Assembly: GCF_011320225.1 (NCBI RefSeq)
Contig: NZ_JAAOEN010000022.1
Span: forward strand, 1-64,000
Direction of reading: 5' to 3'
Length of the DNA: 64,000 bases
From: Phytoactinopolyspora limicola
GTDB taxonomy: Bacteria; Actinomycetota; Actinomycetes; Jiangellales; Jiangellaceae
Notes under the pieces: generated by a model
Told to the model about the DNA's origin: nothing
What the model saw: the letters and a program-made list of their open reading frames with translations, nothing else
The model's database searches: none
Program-made: the position numbers and the translations under genes
Shown here: piece after piece, positions 32,870 through 41,364 of the stretch
Numbering within the stretch: the first letter of the stretch is position 1
How the letters are laid out: each line of letters begins with the position of its first letter

Positions 32870-32890
32870 CCGCGCCGGGCGTCAGCAGCA

Positions 32891-33097
32891 TCAGTCGCCG
32901 ACGGGGATGCTCGACAGGTGTGGCCACAGGTCGCGAAGCGTGCGGAAGTCTACGTCCGGCAGGCGGTCGAGGGTGGCGAGGACCTCGCTGCGGGCGTGAT
33001 TGGCGTTGGCACGGTCCAGGAGTTCGGCCTTCGTGGCCGGCCGTCGGCCGAAGGCGTCTTCGACGAGGTCGGCGATCTCGATTCGGGTGACGTTCAC
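32891..33097 (-). CDS. DUF2795 domain protein
   Basis: This 68-residue protein has the DUF2795 pattern: IEIADLVEDAFGRRPATKAE, then LLDRANANHARSEVLATLDR and LPDVDFRTLRDLWPHL. The start GTG at 33097 has GGAGA eight bases upstream; the longer frame to 33157 adds non-homologous residues. Small helical proteins of this type are widespread in actinobacteria and have no known function. Convergent with the CPBP gene. Confidence 0.75.
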   Translation of the reverse strand: MNVTRIEIADLVEDAFGRRPATKAELLDRANANHARSEVLATLDRLPDVDFRTLRDLWPHLSSIPVGD

Positions 33098-33495
33098 GGG
33101 GGTCTCCGGTTGGCGAGATGGGAGTGTGATCGTGATGGCGCGGGGCGTGCCACCCAAGCGCCGTCGCGCACTCTACGCCGGCGAATCAGCGTGCGCTGCC
33201 CTTTTGGCCAAATCTGGCAGAGGATGTGCACGGACGGCGCGAGGATGCCGTCGACGCTCCAACCGAGGCAGCGGGGGACCGGTAGTGCCGCTGGCTCCGG
33301 GTAACAGGCGGCGGCCAGCGACACCTCGGCGTCGGGACCGCACAGAAGAGCGCCGCCGGCATCTGTCGCCGGCTGGCTCAGCGGAGACCTGAGGGCATCG
33401 TGCCCGGCCGATATGGGCCACCGATGAGCACAGGATGAGAACGGTCTCATCGATGACTTGATCACTTCGGTGGGTGGATGGGCAGGATGGTCTGT
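33098..33495. promoter_or_regulatory. 398-bp gap with one operator-like palindrome
   Basis: No gene is recognised. GATGAGA-ACGG-TCTCATC (33434-33451) is a perfect 7-bp inverted repeat with a four-base spacer, 45 bases upstream of the first DUF885 gene, followed by the overlapping palindrome TCATCGATGA. It may bind a repressor controlling the peptidase pair. Confidence 0.4.
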
Positions 33496-35220
33496 ATGAC
33501 CTCGAACGAGCCCATCGCTGACGCAAGCGCCATCGATGCCCTCGCTGGGGAGTACTGGGAGGCCTACCTCGACGCCGAGCCACTCGTGGCATCTCTGCTC
33601 GGCGACCATCGCCACGACCTACGGGTGGCCGATCGCAGCGTCGACGCCGATCAGGAGCTTCGCCGGCACTGGCTCGATCTACGTGCCCGGGTGTCGGCTA
33701 TCGACCGGAGCGGGTTGGATGCCACCCGGCGCGACACCCGTGACCTGCTGTTGGCCGAGCTCGACCGGGCTGTCGGCTGGATCGACCTGCGTCTGGTCGA
33801 GCTCACCTGGGACCAAACACAAGGCGCCCATGCCGAGTTGCTGCACGCGGCCGGCCGGCTGCGGGCGCCGGATCCGGAGGACGCGTTTCACGCTGTGCTG
33901 CGGATCGACTCGATGGCGACGATGTTGCGGCAGGCCGTCGACCGGTTCCGCGCGGGGATAGCGGCCGGCCGGACCCCGGCCCAGGCCAGCATCGTGCGCA
34001 GCTGCCGCCAGATCGACGACTACCTGGCGACACCATTGAGCAGCGACCCCTTCGCCAACCTCCCCGGGCCGGACGACTGGCGGCACACTCCTGCCTGGCA
34101 GCGCGACATGTTCCAGGTGGTCCGGGATCGGTTGCGTCCCGCGTTCGCGATGTACCGCGAAGCCCTGGCCCAGCACCTGCAACCGGTAGCCCGCCCGGAT
34201 CGACAACCCGGCCTGGTGCACCTGGCCGACGGTGAGGAGATCTATCAGGCTCTGGTCCGGCACCACACCGGCCTGTCGATCTCTCCGGAAGAGCTCCACG
34301 CGGCCGGGCTCGATGAGGTCAGCCGGATCGTGTCGGGCGAGCTGGTCGAGATCGGTGCTCGCGCGGTGGGCACGGGGCAGCTGCCGGAGATCCTCAAGCG
34401 GCTCCGGCATGACCCCTCACTACGGTTCCAGACCGGCGGCGAGATCCTCGACCGAGCCCGTGACTATGTGGATAGGGCGTCCGCCGCCGTCGCCGACTGG
34501 TTCGGGATCCGCCCCGAAGCGCCCTGCGCCGTCCGCCGAACCCCGTTCTACCTCTCCGACGCCCCTCCTTCCTATTACTGGCCACCGGCAGCTGATGGCA
34601 GCCGGCCCGGGGAGTATTACGTCAATCTGTGGAACCCGCAGCGGACCGGCCGCTTCCTGGGTGCGTTCACCGCCTACCACGAGGCGATACCTGGCCATCA
34701 CCTCCAGCTGGGGATCGCCGCGCAGCAGTTCGACCTTCCCGCTTTCCGGCGTTTCAGCTTCAGCCACACGGTGTTCGTTGAAGGCTGGGGCCTGTACGCC
34801 GAGCGGCTGGCCGAGGAGATGGGGCTCTACGAAGACGACCTGGACCGCCTCGGCATGCTCAGCGCCGACGTCTGGCGGGCCAGCCGCCTCGTGGTCGATA
34901 CCGGTCTGCACGCCCTTGGGTGGACACGGCAGCAGGCGATCGACTACATGACCGACCACGTACCGCTCGATCCGGGCACCATAGCGGACGAGGTGGACCG
35001 CTACATCGGGATGCCGGCGCAGGCGCTGGCCTACAAGGTTGGGCAGAGGGAGATCCTGGCGGCCCGGCGAGAAGCGAGCGCGGCCCTGGCCGACAGCTTC
35101 GACGTCAAGGCGTTCCACGACGTCGTGGTGGGCGCCGGGACGGTCAGCCTGCCGGTATTGCGTCGTCGACTGGCCTCATGGCTGGCGGAGTCGAAGGAGG
35201 CTGGCAGGATGGGCCCATGA
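33496..35220 (+). CDS. DUF885 family putative metallopeptidase, copy 1
   Basis: This 574-residue cytoplasmic protein of the DUF885 family has a mostly helical fold related to M3/M32-like carboxypeptidases. The likely metal site is TAYHEAIPGHHLQLGIAA near residue 394 (His-Glu plus two more His); the downstream conserved block EGWGLYAERLAEEMGLYEDD supplies another Glu, and then VDRYIGMPAQALAYKVGQRE. The ATG at 33496 follows AGGA at eight bases; ATG 33478 is possible. No signal peptide. Its stop overlaps the start of a second, closely similar gene. Substrate unknown. Confidence 0.88.
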   Translation: MTSNEPIADASAIDALAGEYWEAYLDAEPLVASLLGDHRHDLRVADRSVDADQELRRHWLDLRARVSAIDRSGLDATRRDTRDLLLAELDRAVGWIDLRLVELTWDQTQGAHAELLHAAGRLRAPDPEDAFHAVLRIDSMATMLRQAVDRFRAGIAAGRTPAQASIVRSCRQIDDYLATPLSSDPFANLPGPDDWRHTPAWQRDMFQVVRDRLRPAFAMYREALAQHLQPVARPDRQPGLVHLADGEEIYQALVRHHTGLSISPEELHAAGLDEVSRIVSGELVEIGARAVGTGQLPEILKRLRHDPSLRFQTGGEILDRARDYVDRASAAVADWFGIRPEAPCAVRRTPFYLSDAPPSYYWPPAADGSRPGEYYVNLWNPQRTGRFLGAFTAYHEAIPGHHLQLGIAAQQFDLPAFRRFSFSHTVFVEGWGLYAERLAEEMGLYEDDLDRLGMLSADVWRASRLVVDTGLHALGWTRQQAIDYMTDHVPLDPGTIADEVDRYIGMPAQALAYKVGQREILAARREASAALADSFDVKAFHDVVVGAGTVSLPVLRRRLASWLAESKEAGRMGP

Positions 35221-36914
35221 CAGCAGACCAGACCAGCACCACGCTCCAGTCGATCGCCGACGAGTACTGGGATGCTGTGGTCGAGTCTCGCCCCCTTTAT
35301 GCGTCTCTGCTAGGTGACCATCGGTTCGACGATCGAGCCGACGACGTCTCCGCCGACGCTGAGCAGGCTCGACGGCGTTTGTGGACCCAACTTCGCGAAC
35401 GCGCGGCCGCGATCGCCCCGGACAGTCTCGACGAGACCGACACGGTCACCCGCGAGCTGCTCATCGGGGAGCTGGACGACACCATTCGTGCCATCGATCT
35501 CCGGGTCGCCGAACTTACGTCCGACCAAATGCAAGGTGCCCACGCGGAGTTGCTCATGAGCGCCGGGCAGTTGCAAGCACCCGAACCCGACCACGCCCGG
35601 ATGGCGCTGGCCCGGATCGATGAGTTCGCGCGGCATCTCGACCAAGCGGCGCAGCGTTACCGAGAAGGGCTGGCCGCTGGTCGTACCCCAGCGAGGATCG
35701 TCGTGTCCCGGTCGCGCAGCCAGGTTGAGGGTTATCTCGCCACTGACCTCGGCGCTGATCCTTTCGTGTCACTGGCCGGGCCCGACGCGTGGGATGGCGA
35801 GGCGGCGTGGCGCGCCGATCTGGCCGCCGCGGTGCGGGACACGCTGCGTCCGGCGTTCGCCCGCTACCGTGACGCCCTGACCACCGAGCTCTACCCGGCG
35901 GCGCGGGATGACGACCACCCAGGCTTGGTGCACCTTTCCGATGGGGCGGAGCTTTACCAGGCGCTCATCCACCACCACACCGGTCTGCCACTGACCGCCG
36001 ACGAGTTGCACGAGATCGGTCTGGACCAAGCGACCCGAGTGCTGCCTGCGGAGTTCGCCGAGGTGGGCGAGCGCGCCTTCGGCACTCCGAAGGTCGCCGA
36101 GATCTTCGACCGGCTGCTGACCGACACCGCCTTGCGGTACCAGACCGCGGACGAGATCCTCGACGACGCGCGGGGCTGCCTGGCCAAGGCGACCGCGGTG
36201 ATGGGTGCCTGGTTCGGCATCGTGCCGGAGGCGGCGTGCGAGCTGGTCGCGGTGCCCGATTACCTCGCTGCCGATGTCCCCCCGGCGTACTACATGCCAC
36301 CGGCCACCGACGGCAGCCGGCCCGGCACCTACTTCGTCAACCTGCGTGAGCCCACTGAACGCAGCCGTCCCCAGACCGCGTCGGTGGCGTACCACGAGGC
36401 GATTCCCGGGCACCACTTGCAGCTGGCGATCGCCGCGGAGCGGTCCGATCTGCCGGCGTTTCGTCGGCTGTCGCTCGGCCACAATGCCTACATCGAGGGC
36501 TGGGGTCTGTATGCCGAGCGGCTGGCCGACGAGATGGGCCTGTACGAGGACGATCTCGACCGCCTAGGCATGCTGGCCTCCGACGCGTGGCGAGCGTGCC
36601 GGCTGGTGGTCGACACCGGGTTGCATGCCCGGGGATGGACCCGCCAGCGGGCGATCGACTTCATGTCGGAGTATGCGCCGTTGGAGCCGGACACCGTTGC
36701 GGTCGAGGTTGATCGTTACATCGGGATGCCGGGCCAGGCACTGTCCTACAAGGTCGGGCAGCGCGAGATCTTGACGTTGCGGGAGCAGGCGCGGACGGCG
36801 TTGGGTGCTCGGTTCGACATCAAGGCGTTCCACGACGTCGTGCTCGGCGCCGCGACGGTGAGCCTGCCGGTGCTGCGGCGCCGGGTGACCGATTGGGCGG
36901 GTGGCACTGCCTGA
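35217..36914 (+). CDS. DUF885 family putative metallopeptidase, copy 2
   Basis: This 565-residue tandem paralogue of the preceding gene has the same order of motifs (VAYHEAIPGHHLQLAIAA, EGWGLYAERLADEMGLYEDD, VDRYIGMPGQALSYKVGQRE). The ATG at 35217 overlaps the upstream TGA by four bases (ATGA), so both are made from one message. The N-terminal 150 residues differ more than the catalytic half, suggesting different substrate preference after duplication (inference). Confidence 0.88.
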   Translation: MTADQTSTTLQSIADEYWDAVVESRPLYASLLGDHRFDDRADDVSADAEQARRRLWTQLRERAAAIAPDSLDETDTVTRELLIGELDDTIRAIDLRVAELTSDQMQGAHAELLMSAGQLQAPEPDHARMALARIDEFARHLDQAAQRYREGLAAGRTPARIVVSRSRSQVEGYLATDLGADPFVSLAGPDAWDGEAAWRADLAAAVRDTLRPAFARYRDALTTELYPAARDDDHPGLVHLSDGAELYQALIHHHTGLPLTADELHEIGLDQATRVLPAEFAEVGERAFGTPKVAEIFDRLLTDTALRYQTADEILDDARGCLAKATAVMGAWFGIVPEAACELVAVPDYLAADVPPAYYMPPATDGSRPGTYFVNLREPTERSRPQTASVAYHEAIPGHHLQLAIAAERSDLPAFRRLSLGHNAYIEGWGLYAERLADEMGLYEDDLDRLGMLASDAWRACRLVVDTGLHARGWTRQRAIDFMSEYAPLEPDTVAVEVDRYIGMPGQALSYKVGQREILTLREQARTALGARFDIKAFHDVVLGAATVSLPVLRRRVTDWAGGTA

Positions 36915-36948
36915 CCCTCTCCCCGGCGACGATCACCGGGCGCGGCGG

Positions 36949-36954
36949 TATGGT
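36949..36954 (+). promoter_or_regulatory. -10 box of the valS leader
   Basis: TATGGT, six bases before the ATG of a 23-codon leader frame at 36961. No clear -35. Confidence 0.45.
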
Positions 36955-36960
36955 GGTGGT

Positions 36961-37032
36961 ATGTCCTCTGGTTGGTTCGTGACTCGCACCCGCACCGGCT
37001 CCGTCCGGGCGCGAGTATCCGTGCGCCACTGA
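36961..37032 (+). CDS. Candidate valS leader peptide (23 codons, leaderless)
   Basis: The frame begins MSSGWFVTRTRTG and holds four valines (codons 7, 15, 19, 21), three in the last nine codons, ending in a TGA at 37030-37032. It starts six bases after a -10 box. Its 3' end can pair with the valS ribosome-binding region: CCACTGA (37026-37032, containing the stop) with TCAGTGG (37109-37115), and GGCTCC (36997-37002) with GGAGCC (37114-37119). Translation of the leader would open these pairs. A role in sensing valyl-tRNA is inference. Confidence 0.45.
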   Translation: MSSGWFVTRTRTGSVRARVSVRH

Positions 37033-37123
37033 GCGCCGCCCCGACCACCCCAGATCCGCACCGGCCCCGGCGGGTTCGCTGTGTTGACCCCGGCCGCCGG
37101 CATGAGTATCAGTGGAGCCACCT
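37033..37123 (+). promoter_or_regulatory. valS leader RNA with sequestrable Shine-Dalgarno
   Basis: The stretch between leader stop and valS is GC-rich (short inverted CCGGCCGCCGG-type elements) and ends with GTGGAG, the valS SD at 37113-37117. Both arms able to hide this SD lie inside the leader frame. I see no T-box (no AGGGTGGNACCGCG). Confidence 0.4.
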
Positions 37124-39706
37124 ATGCCCCGTCCGATGCCCGACAAACCGACCCTTGACGGTCTCGACACCCACTGGCCCATCCGTTGGGCGCAGAACAA
37201 CACCTACGGTTTCGACCGCACCGCGACCCGCGATCAGGTCTACTCCATCAACACACCACCACCAACGGCGTCCGGCGACCTCCATGTCGGGCACGTGTTC
37301 TCCTATACCCACACCGACATCGTCGCCCGTTACCAGCGCATGCGAGGGCGGCAGGTCTTCTACCCGATGGGCTGGGACGACAACGGCCTGCCCACGGAGC
37401 GCAGGGTGCAGAACCACTACGGCGTGCGGTGTGATCCGTCGCTACCGTACGACCCCGAGTTCACCGTGGCCGAGCCGGAGCCGGGTGCCCGCCCGGTGCC
37501 GCCCAGGGACCAACGGCCGGTGTCGCGGCGTACCTTCATCGAGTTGTGTGAACGGCTCACCGCTCGCGACGAGCAGACGTTCGAGCAGTTGTGGCGGCGC
37601 CTAGGTCTGTCCGTCGACTGGTCGTTGACCTACACCACCATTGGTGCGGCCGCGCGGACCACGTCGCAGCGTGCCTTCCTGCGCCAGGTGGCCCGCGGTG
37701 AGGCGTACCAGGCCGAAGCGCCGACCCTGTGGGACGTGACCTTCCAGACGGCGGTCGCCCAGGCTGAGCTGGTGGATCACGAACGGCCGGGGGCGTCGCA
37801 CCGACTGGTGTTCACCGGTCCGGATGGCCGCTCGATCCAGGTGGATACCACCAGGCCCGAGCTCGTGCCGGCGTGTGTGGCGGTGGTGGTGCATCCGGAC
37901 GACGAACGCTACGCAGCCATGCACGGCTCCACCGTGCGAACCCCGCTGTTCGGCGTGGACGTGCCGGTGCTGGCGCACCGGTTGGCCGAACCGGACAAGG
38001 GCACGGGTGCGGTGATGGTGTGCACGTTCGGCGACACCACCGACGTCACCTGGTGGCGGGAGCTGGCGTTGCCGACCCGGGCGGTGGTTGGTCGAGATGG
38101 CCGGCTGCGGGCCGACGCACCGGATGGGGTGCCCGCCGCGATCTATCGGGAGCTGGCCGGCCGCACCGCGGCTTCCGCCCGAGGCCGGATCGTGGAGATG
38201 CTGCGTGCCAGCGGCGAGCTGGTGGGCGAACCACACCCGATCCAGCACGCGGTGAAGTTCTACGAGAAGGGCGACCGGCCCCTGGAGATCGTCACCAGTC
38301 GCCAGTGGTACGTGCGCAACGGCGGACGCGACCCCGATCTGCGCACCCGGATGATCGAGCGAGGCCGGGAGCTGATGTGGGTCCCCGAGCACATGCGGCA
38401 CCGCTACGAGCACTGGGTGGACGGACTCACCGGAGACTGGCTGATCAGCCGGCAGCGGTACTTCGGTGTGCCCATTCCCATCTGGTACCCGCTCGATGCC
38501 GCTGGTGAGCCGATGTACGACGAGCCGCTGCTCCCCAGTGAGGACGACCTGCCGGTCGATCCCAGTTCCGACGCGCCGCCCCGGTACGTCGAGGAGCAGC
38601 GCGGGCGGCCCGGTGGGTTCGTGGGTGACCCCGACGTCATGGACACGTGGGCGACATCGTCACTGACGCCGCAGATCGTGTGCGGCTGGGAGCGTGATCC
38701 CGACCTGTTCGCGCGGACGTTCCCGATGGATCTGCATGCCCAGGCCCACGAGATCATCCGGACGTGGCTGTTCAGCTGCGTGCTGCGGTCCCATCTGGAG
38801 CACGGCAGCTTGCCATGGCGCCGGACCGCCATCTCCGGTTTCGTCGTCGACTCGGACCGGAAGAAGATGGGCAAGTCCGTCGGCAACGCGACCACGCCGG
38901 TGGGTGTCATCGACCGGTACGGGGCCGACGCGGTGCGCTGGCGGGCGGCGGGCACCCGGCCGGGCCGCGACACGCCGTTCGACGAGGCGCAGATGAAGGT
39001 CGGGCGACGCCTGGCGGTCAAGGTCCTCAACACCGGCCGGTTCGTGCTCCGCCTGCCGGACGATGGACCGCCGGACGGCGTCGCGACCGATGACGGCGCG
39101 GGGGCGACGATGCTCGAACCACTCGATCAGGCGATGCTGGTCGAGTTGGCCGGTGTGGTCCACGCCGCCACGGCTGCCATGGACACCTACGAGTACACCA
39201 ACGCCCTGGATGTCACCGAGCGGTTCTTCTGGACCTTCTGTGACGACTACTTGGAGCTGGTGAAGAACCGCGCTTACGGCAACCACCGTGACCCGGCAGC
39301 GGTCGGAGCCCGCACCGCGCTACGTGCCGCGCTGTCGGTGCAGCTCAGGCTGCTGGCGCCGGTCATGCCGTTCGTCACCGAGGAGGTGTGGTCCTGGTGC
39401 TCGGACGGTTCGATCCACCACGCGTCCTGGCCGGAGCCGGCGGAGTTGATGGCGCTGGCCGGCCAGGCCGACGCCGGTATCTTCGCGGCTGCGAGCGAGG
39501 CATTGGGCCGCATCCGTGCGGTGAAGCACGAGCGGCGGCTGTCCGTGGGGGCACCACTCGACCGGTTGGTCATCCAAGCCGCACCCGCCGATGCCGAGCT
39601 ACTGCGACTGGTCGTCGACGACGTCGCGGCGGCCGGGCGAGTGGGTGAGCTGGATCTGGTGACCGGACCGGCGGACACCGGCATCGTCGTCATGGCCGCC
39701 GGCTGA
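37124..39706 (+). CDS. valS: Valyl-tRNA synthetase
   Basis: This 860-residue class I synthetase charges tRNA-Val. Visible are the HIGH-type motif GDLHVGHVFSY near residue 53, the editing (CP1) domain with VDTTRPELVPACVAVVVHPD, the tryptophan-rich DTWATSSLTPQI, the KMSKS-type KKMGKSVGNATTP near 584, and a helical anticodon-binding domain (YEYTNALDVTERFFW). The C-terminal coiled coil of longer ValRS is absent. The start at ATG 37124 has GGAG seven bases upstream. A leader peptide and pairing leader precede it, and a palindromic hairpin follows 14 bases after the stop. Confidence 0.93.
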   Translation: MPRPMPDKPTLDGLDTHWPIRWAQNNTYGFDRTATRDQVYSINTPPPTASGDLHVGHVFSYTHTDIVARYQRMRGRQVFYPMGWDDNGLPTERRVQNHYGVRCDPSLPYDPEFTVAEPEPGARPVPPRDQRPVSRRTFIELCERLTARDEQTFEQLWRRLGLSVDWSLTYTTIGAAARTTSQRAFLRQVARGEAYQAEAPTLWDVTFQTAVAQAELVDHERPGASHRLVFTGPDGRSIQVDTTRPELVPACVAVVVHPDDERYAAMHGSTVRTPLFGVDVPVLAHRLAEPDKGTGAVMVCTFGDTTDVTWWRELALPTRAVVGRDGRLRADAPDGVPAAIYRELAGRTAASARGRIVEMLRASGELVGEPHPIQHAVKFYEKGDRPLEIVTSRQWYVRNGGRDPDLRTRMIERGRELMWVPEHMRHRYEHWVDGLTGDWLISRQRYFGVPIPIWYPLDAAGEPMYDEPLLPSEDDLPVDPSSDAPPRYVEEQRGRPGGFVGDPDVMDTWATSSLTPQIVCGWERDPDLFARTFPMDLHAQAHEIIRTWLFSCVLRSHLEHGSLPWRRTAISGFVVDSDRKKMGKSVGNATTPVGVIDRYGADAVRWRAAGTRPGRDTPFDEAQMKVGRRLAVKVLNTGRFVLRLPDDGPPDGVATDDGAGATMLEPLDQAMLVELAGVVHAATAAMDTYEYTNALDVTERFFWTFCDDYLELVKNRAYGNHRDPAAVGARTALRAALSVQLRLLAPVMPFVTEEVWSWCSDGSIHHASWPEPAELMALAGQADAGIFAAASEALGRIRAVKHERRLSVGAPLDRLVIQAAPADAELLRLVVDDVAAAGRVGELDLVTGPADTGIVVMAAG

Positions 39707-39720
39707 ACCGCAGGTTCGTC

Positions 39721-39794
39721 GGCACTCCGCGTCCGCCACATGGCCTATCGGCGCCTATTCGCACCGGAATGCCATCTGGTGGACGCGGAGTGGC
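39721..39794. terminator. Hairpin after valS, palindromic repeat copy 3
   Basis: Arms 39721-39744 and 39771-39794 pair in about 21 of 24 positions. The arm (CACTCCGCGTCCGCCACATG) is clearly related to the hairpins at 26.4 and 27.1 kb, but with GT for TA at the centre. Position right after the stop suggests a terminator drawn from a repeat family. Confidence 0.65.
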
Positions 39795-39922
39795 GCCGTC
39801 GGGCCGTGATCTCGCGCACCGGCGCGACACACTAGTGGCAGGTTGGCTCCATCAACCCGCCAGGACGGCGCTACGCTGGTTCCCTACGTCCCAACGTCTG
39901 GGGCAATGTGTTGGAAGGAGCT

Positions 39923-40036
39923 GTGTCCGCCGTGTCGGACGCTTCAAGTTGTCGATCCGCTGAACCCCGCCCGCCCGGGCCTTCCGCGCGGAGCGCCGGT
40001 GGTCCCATCTGGCCGGAGCCGGGTGATCCGCGATGA
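39923..40036 (+). CDS. Possible 37-codon upstream ORF coupled to the CNNM gene
   Basis: A Pro/Ser-rich frame starting at GTG 39923 (or GTG 39932, ten bases after AAGGAG) ends in a TGA that overlaps the CNNM ATG as ATGA. A -10 box TACGCT (39872-39877) lies upstream. No homology recognised. It may be a coupling or regulatory frame rather than a functional protein; chance cannot be excluded. Confidence 0.3.
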   Translation: MSAVSDASSCRSAEPRPPGPSARSAGGPIWPEPGDPR

Positions 40037-41364
40037 CCGCGGTGCTGGGGATCATCGCCGTTTTCCTCCTGACCTTCGGCACCGCCTACTTCGTCGCGCA
40101 AGAGTTCGCGTATGTCTCCGCGGACCGGATCGAGTTGTCCCGGCAGGCCGCCGCCGGCGACAAACGCGCGGCGTCCGCGGTACGGGTGATGAAGCGGCTA
40201 TCGTTCATGCTCTCCGCCGCCCAGGTCGGTATCACCGTCACCGCGCTGCTGGTGGGTTTCCTCGCCCAGCCCGCCTTCTCGCAGGTGTTGCGGCCGGTGT
40301 TGGATTGGATCGGGTTACCGGGCTCAGCGGTGACGGGTGTGTCGATCGCCGCCGCGTTTATTCTCGCCACGGTCATCCAGATGGTGTTGGGCGAGCTGTT
40401 CCCGAAGAACCTCGCACTGGCGAAAGCCGAGGCCATGGCCAAGGCCTTGGCCGCGTCCACCCATGTCTACCTGGCGATCAGCGGCCCCGTCATCCGGATG
40501 TTCGACAGTTCGGCGAATCGCCTGCTGCGGTGGGTTGGAATCCAGCCTGTCGAGGAGTTGCATCACGGCGCCACGCTCGAGGAGTTAGGCCACATCATCG
40601 ATGAGGCCGAGGCACAGGGTTCACTGTCTCCGCAGCTCTCGGACGTGCTTGGCCGGGCCCTGAGTTTTTCCGAGCACACGGCTGGGGAGGCCATGGTGCC
40701 ACGCCCAGACGTCATCAGCGTGTCCGCCAACGCCCCGGCGGCCTCGGTGATCGACCTGATCCGCGCACACGGCCACACGTCGTACCCGGTCCTGGGGGCC
40801 ACCACCGACGACATCGTCGGAGTGGTGGGAGTACGGGAGCTGATGCGGGTGCCGGAGTCGATGGTGACCGACTCCATGGCCGGCGACATCGCGCGGCTGC
40901 CATTGCTGGTGCCCGACAGCCTCGCCCTGCTCCCGCTGATCCGGCGAATGGGCGAACACGACGACGAGTTCGCCTGTGTCCTCGACGAGTACGGTGGACT
41001 CGCCGGGATCATCACTCTTGAAGACATCGCCGAGGAGCTGGTGGGTGAGATCGAGGACGAGACCGACCAGGAGTCGGTGCCAGCGACCCTCGTCGACGGC
41101 TGGTGGTTGCTTGACGCCGGCCTGCGGGTCGACGAAGCCACGACCTATACGGGAATCGAGCTGCCCGAGTCCGAGGACTATGACACCGTCGGTGGACTGA
41201 TCGCGGCCCGTCTCGGCCGCCTCGCCGAGCCCGGCGACGTCGTCACCATCGACCTTCCAGGCACTGACGATGAACACCGCGGGGTTGTCATCGAGGTCCA
41301 GTCCGTGGACCGCCGGGTGCCGGAACGGATCCGGATGCGGCACGCGGTGGAGGTGCAGCAGTGA
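40033..41364 (+). CDS. CNNM/CorC-like transporter with CBS pair, copy 1
   Basis: This 443-residue membrane protein has an N-terminal DUF21/CNNM domain (helices from TAVLGIIAVFLLTFGTAYFV; PG-type EFAYVSADRIELSRQ; IQMVLGELFPKNLALAKAEA), a CBS-pair module (AMVPRPDVISV, HTSYPVLGATTDDIVGVVGV, ACVLDEYGGLAGIITLEDIA) and a CorC/HlyC transporter-associated C-terminus. Relatives export magnesium or cobalt and are often misnamed haemolysins. The stop overlaps the next gene as GTGA. The first gene of a coupled three-gene operon. Confidence 0.9.
   Translation: MTAVLGIIAVFLLTFGTAYFVAQEFAYVSADRIELSRQAAAGDKRAASAVRVMKRLSFMLSAAQVGITVTALLVGFLAQPAFSQVLRPVLDWIGLPGSAVTGVSIAAAFILATVIQMVLGELFPKNLALAKAEAMAKALAASTHVYLAISGPVIRMFDSSANRLLRWVGIQPVEELHHGATLEELGHIIDEAEAQGSLSPQLSDVLGRALSFSEHTAGEAMVPRPDVISVSANAPAASVIDLIRAHGHTSYPVLGATTDDIVGVVGVRELMRVPESMVTDSMAGDIARLPLLVPDSLALLPLIRRMGEHDDEFACVLDEYGGLAGIITLEDIAEELVGEIEDETDQESVPATLVDGWWLLDAGLRVDEATTYTGIELPESEDYDTVGGLIAARLGRLAEPGDVVTIDLPGTDDEHRGVVIEVQSVDRRVPERIRMRHAVEVQQ

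Noticed and set aside
36915-37123. T-box riboswitch upstream of valS
   Set aside because: No T-box sequence or specifier-loop arrangement is visible; the leader-peptide reading fits better.
39795-40032. Metal-sensing riboswitch upstream of the CNNM operon
   Set aside because: The 150-base leader is suggestive, but I cannot match it to the M-box or yybP-ykoY consensus.
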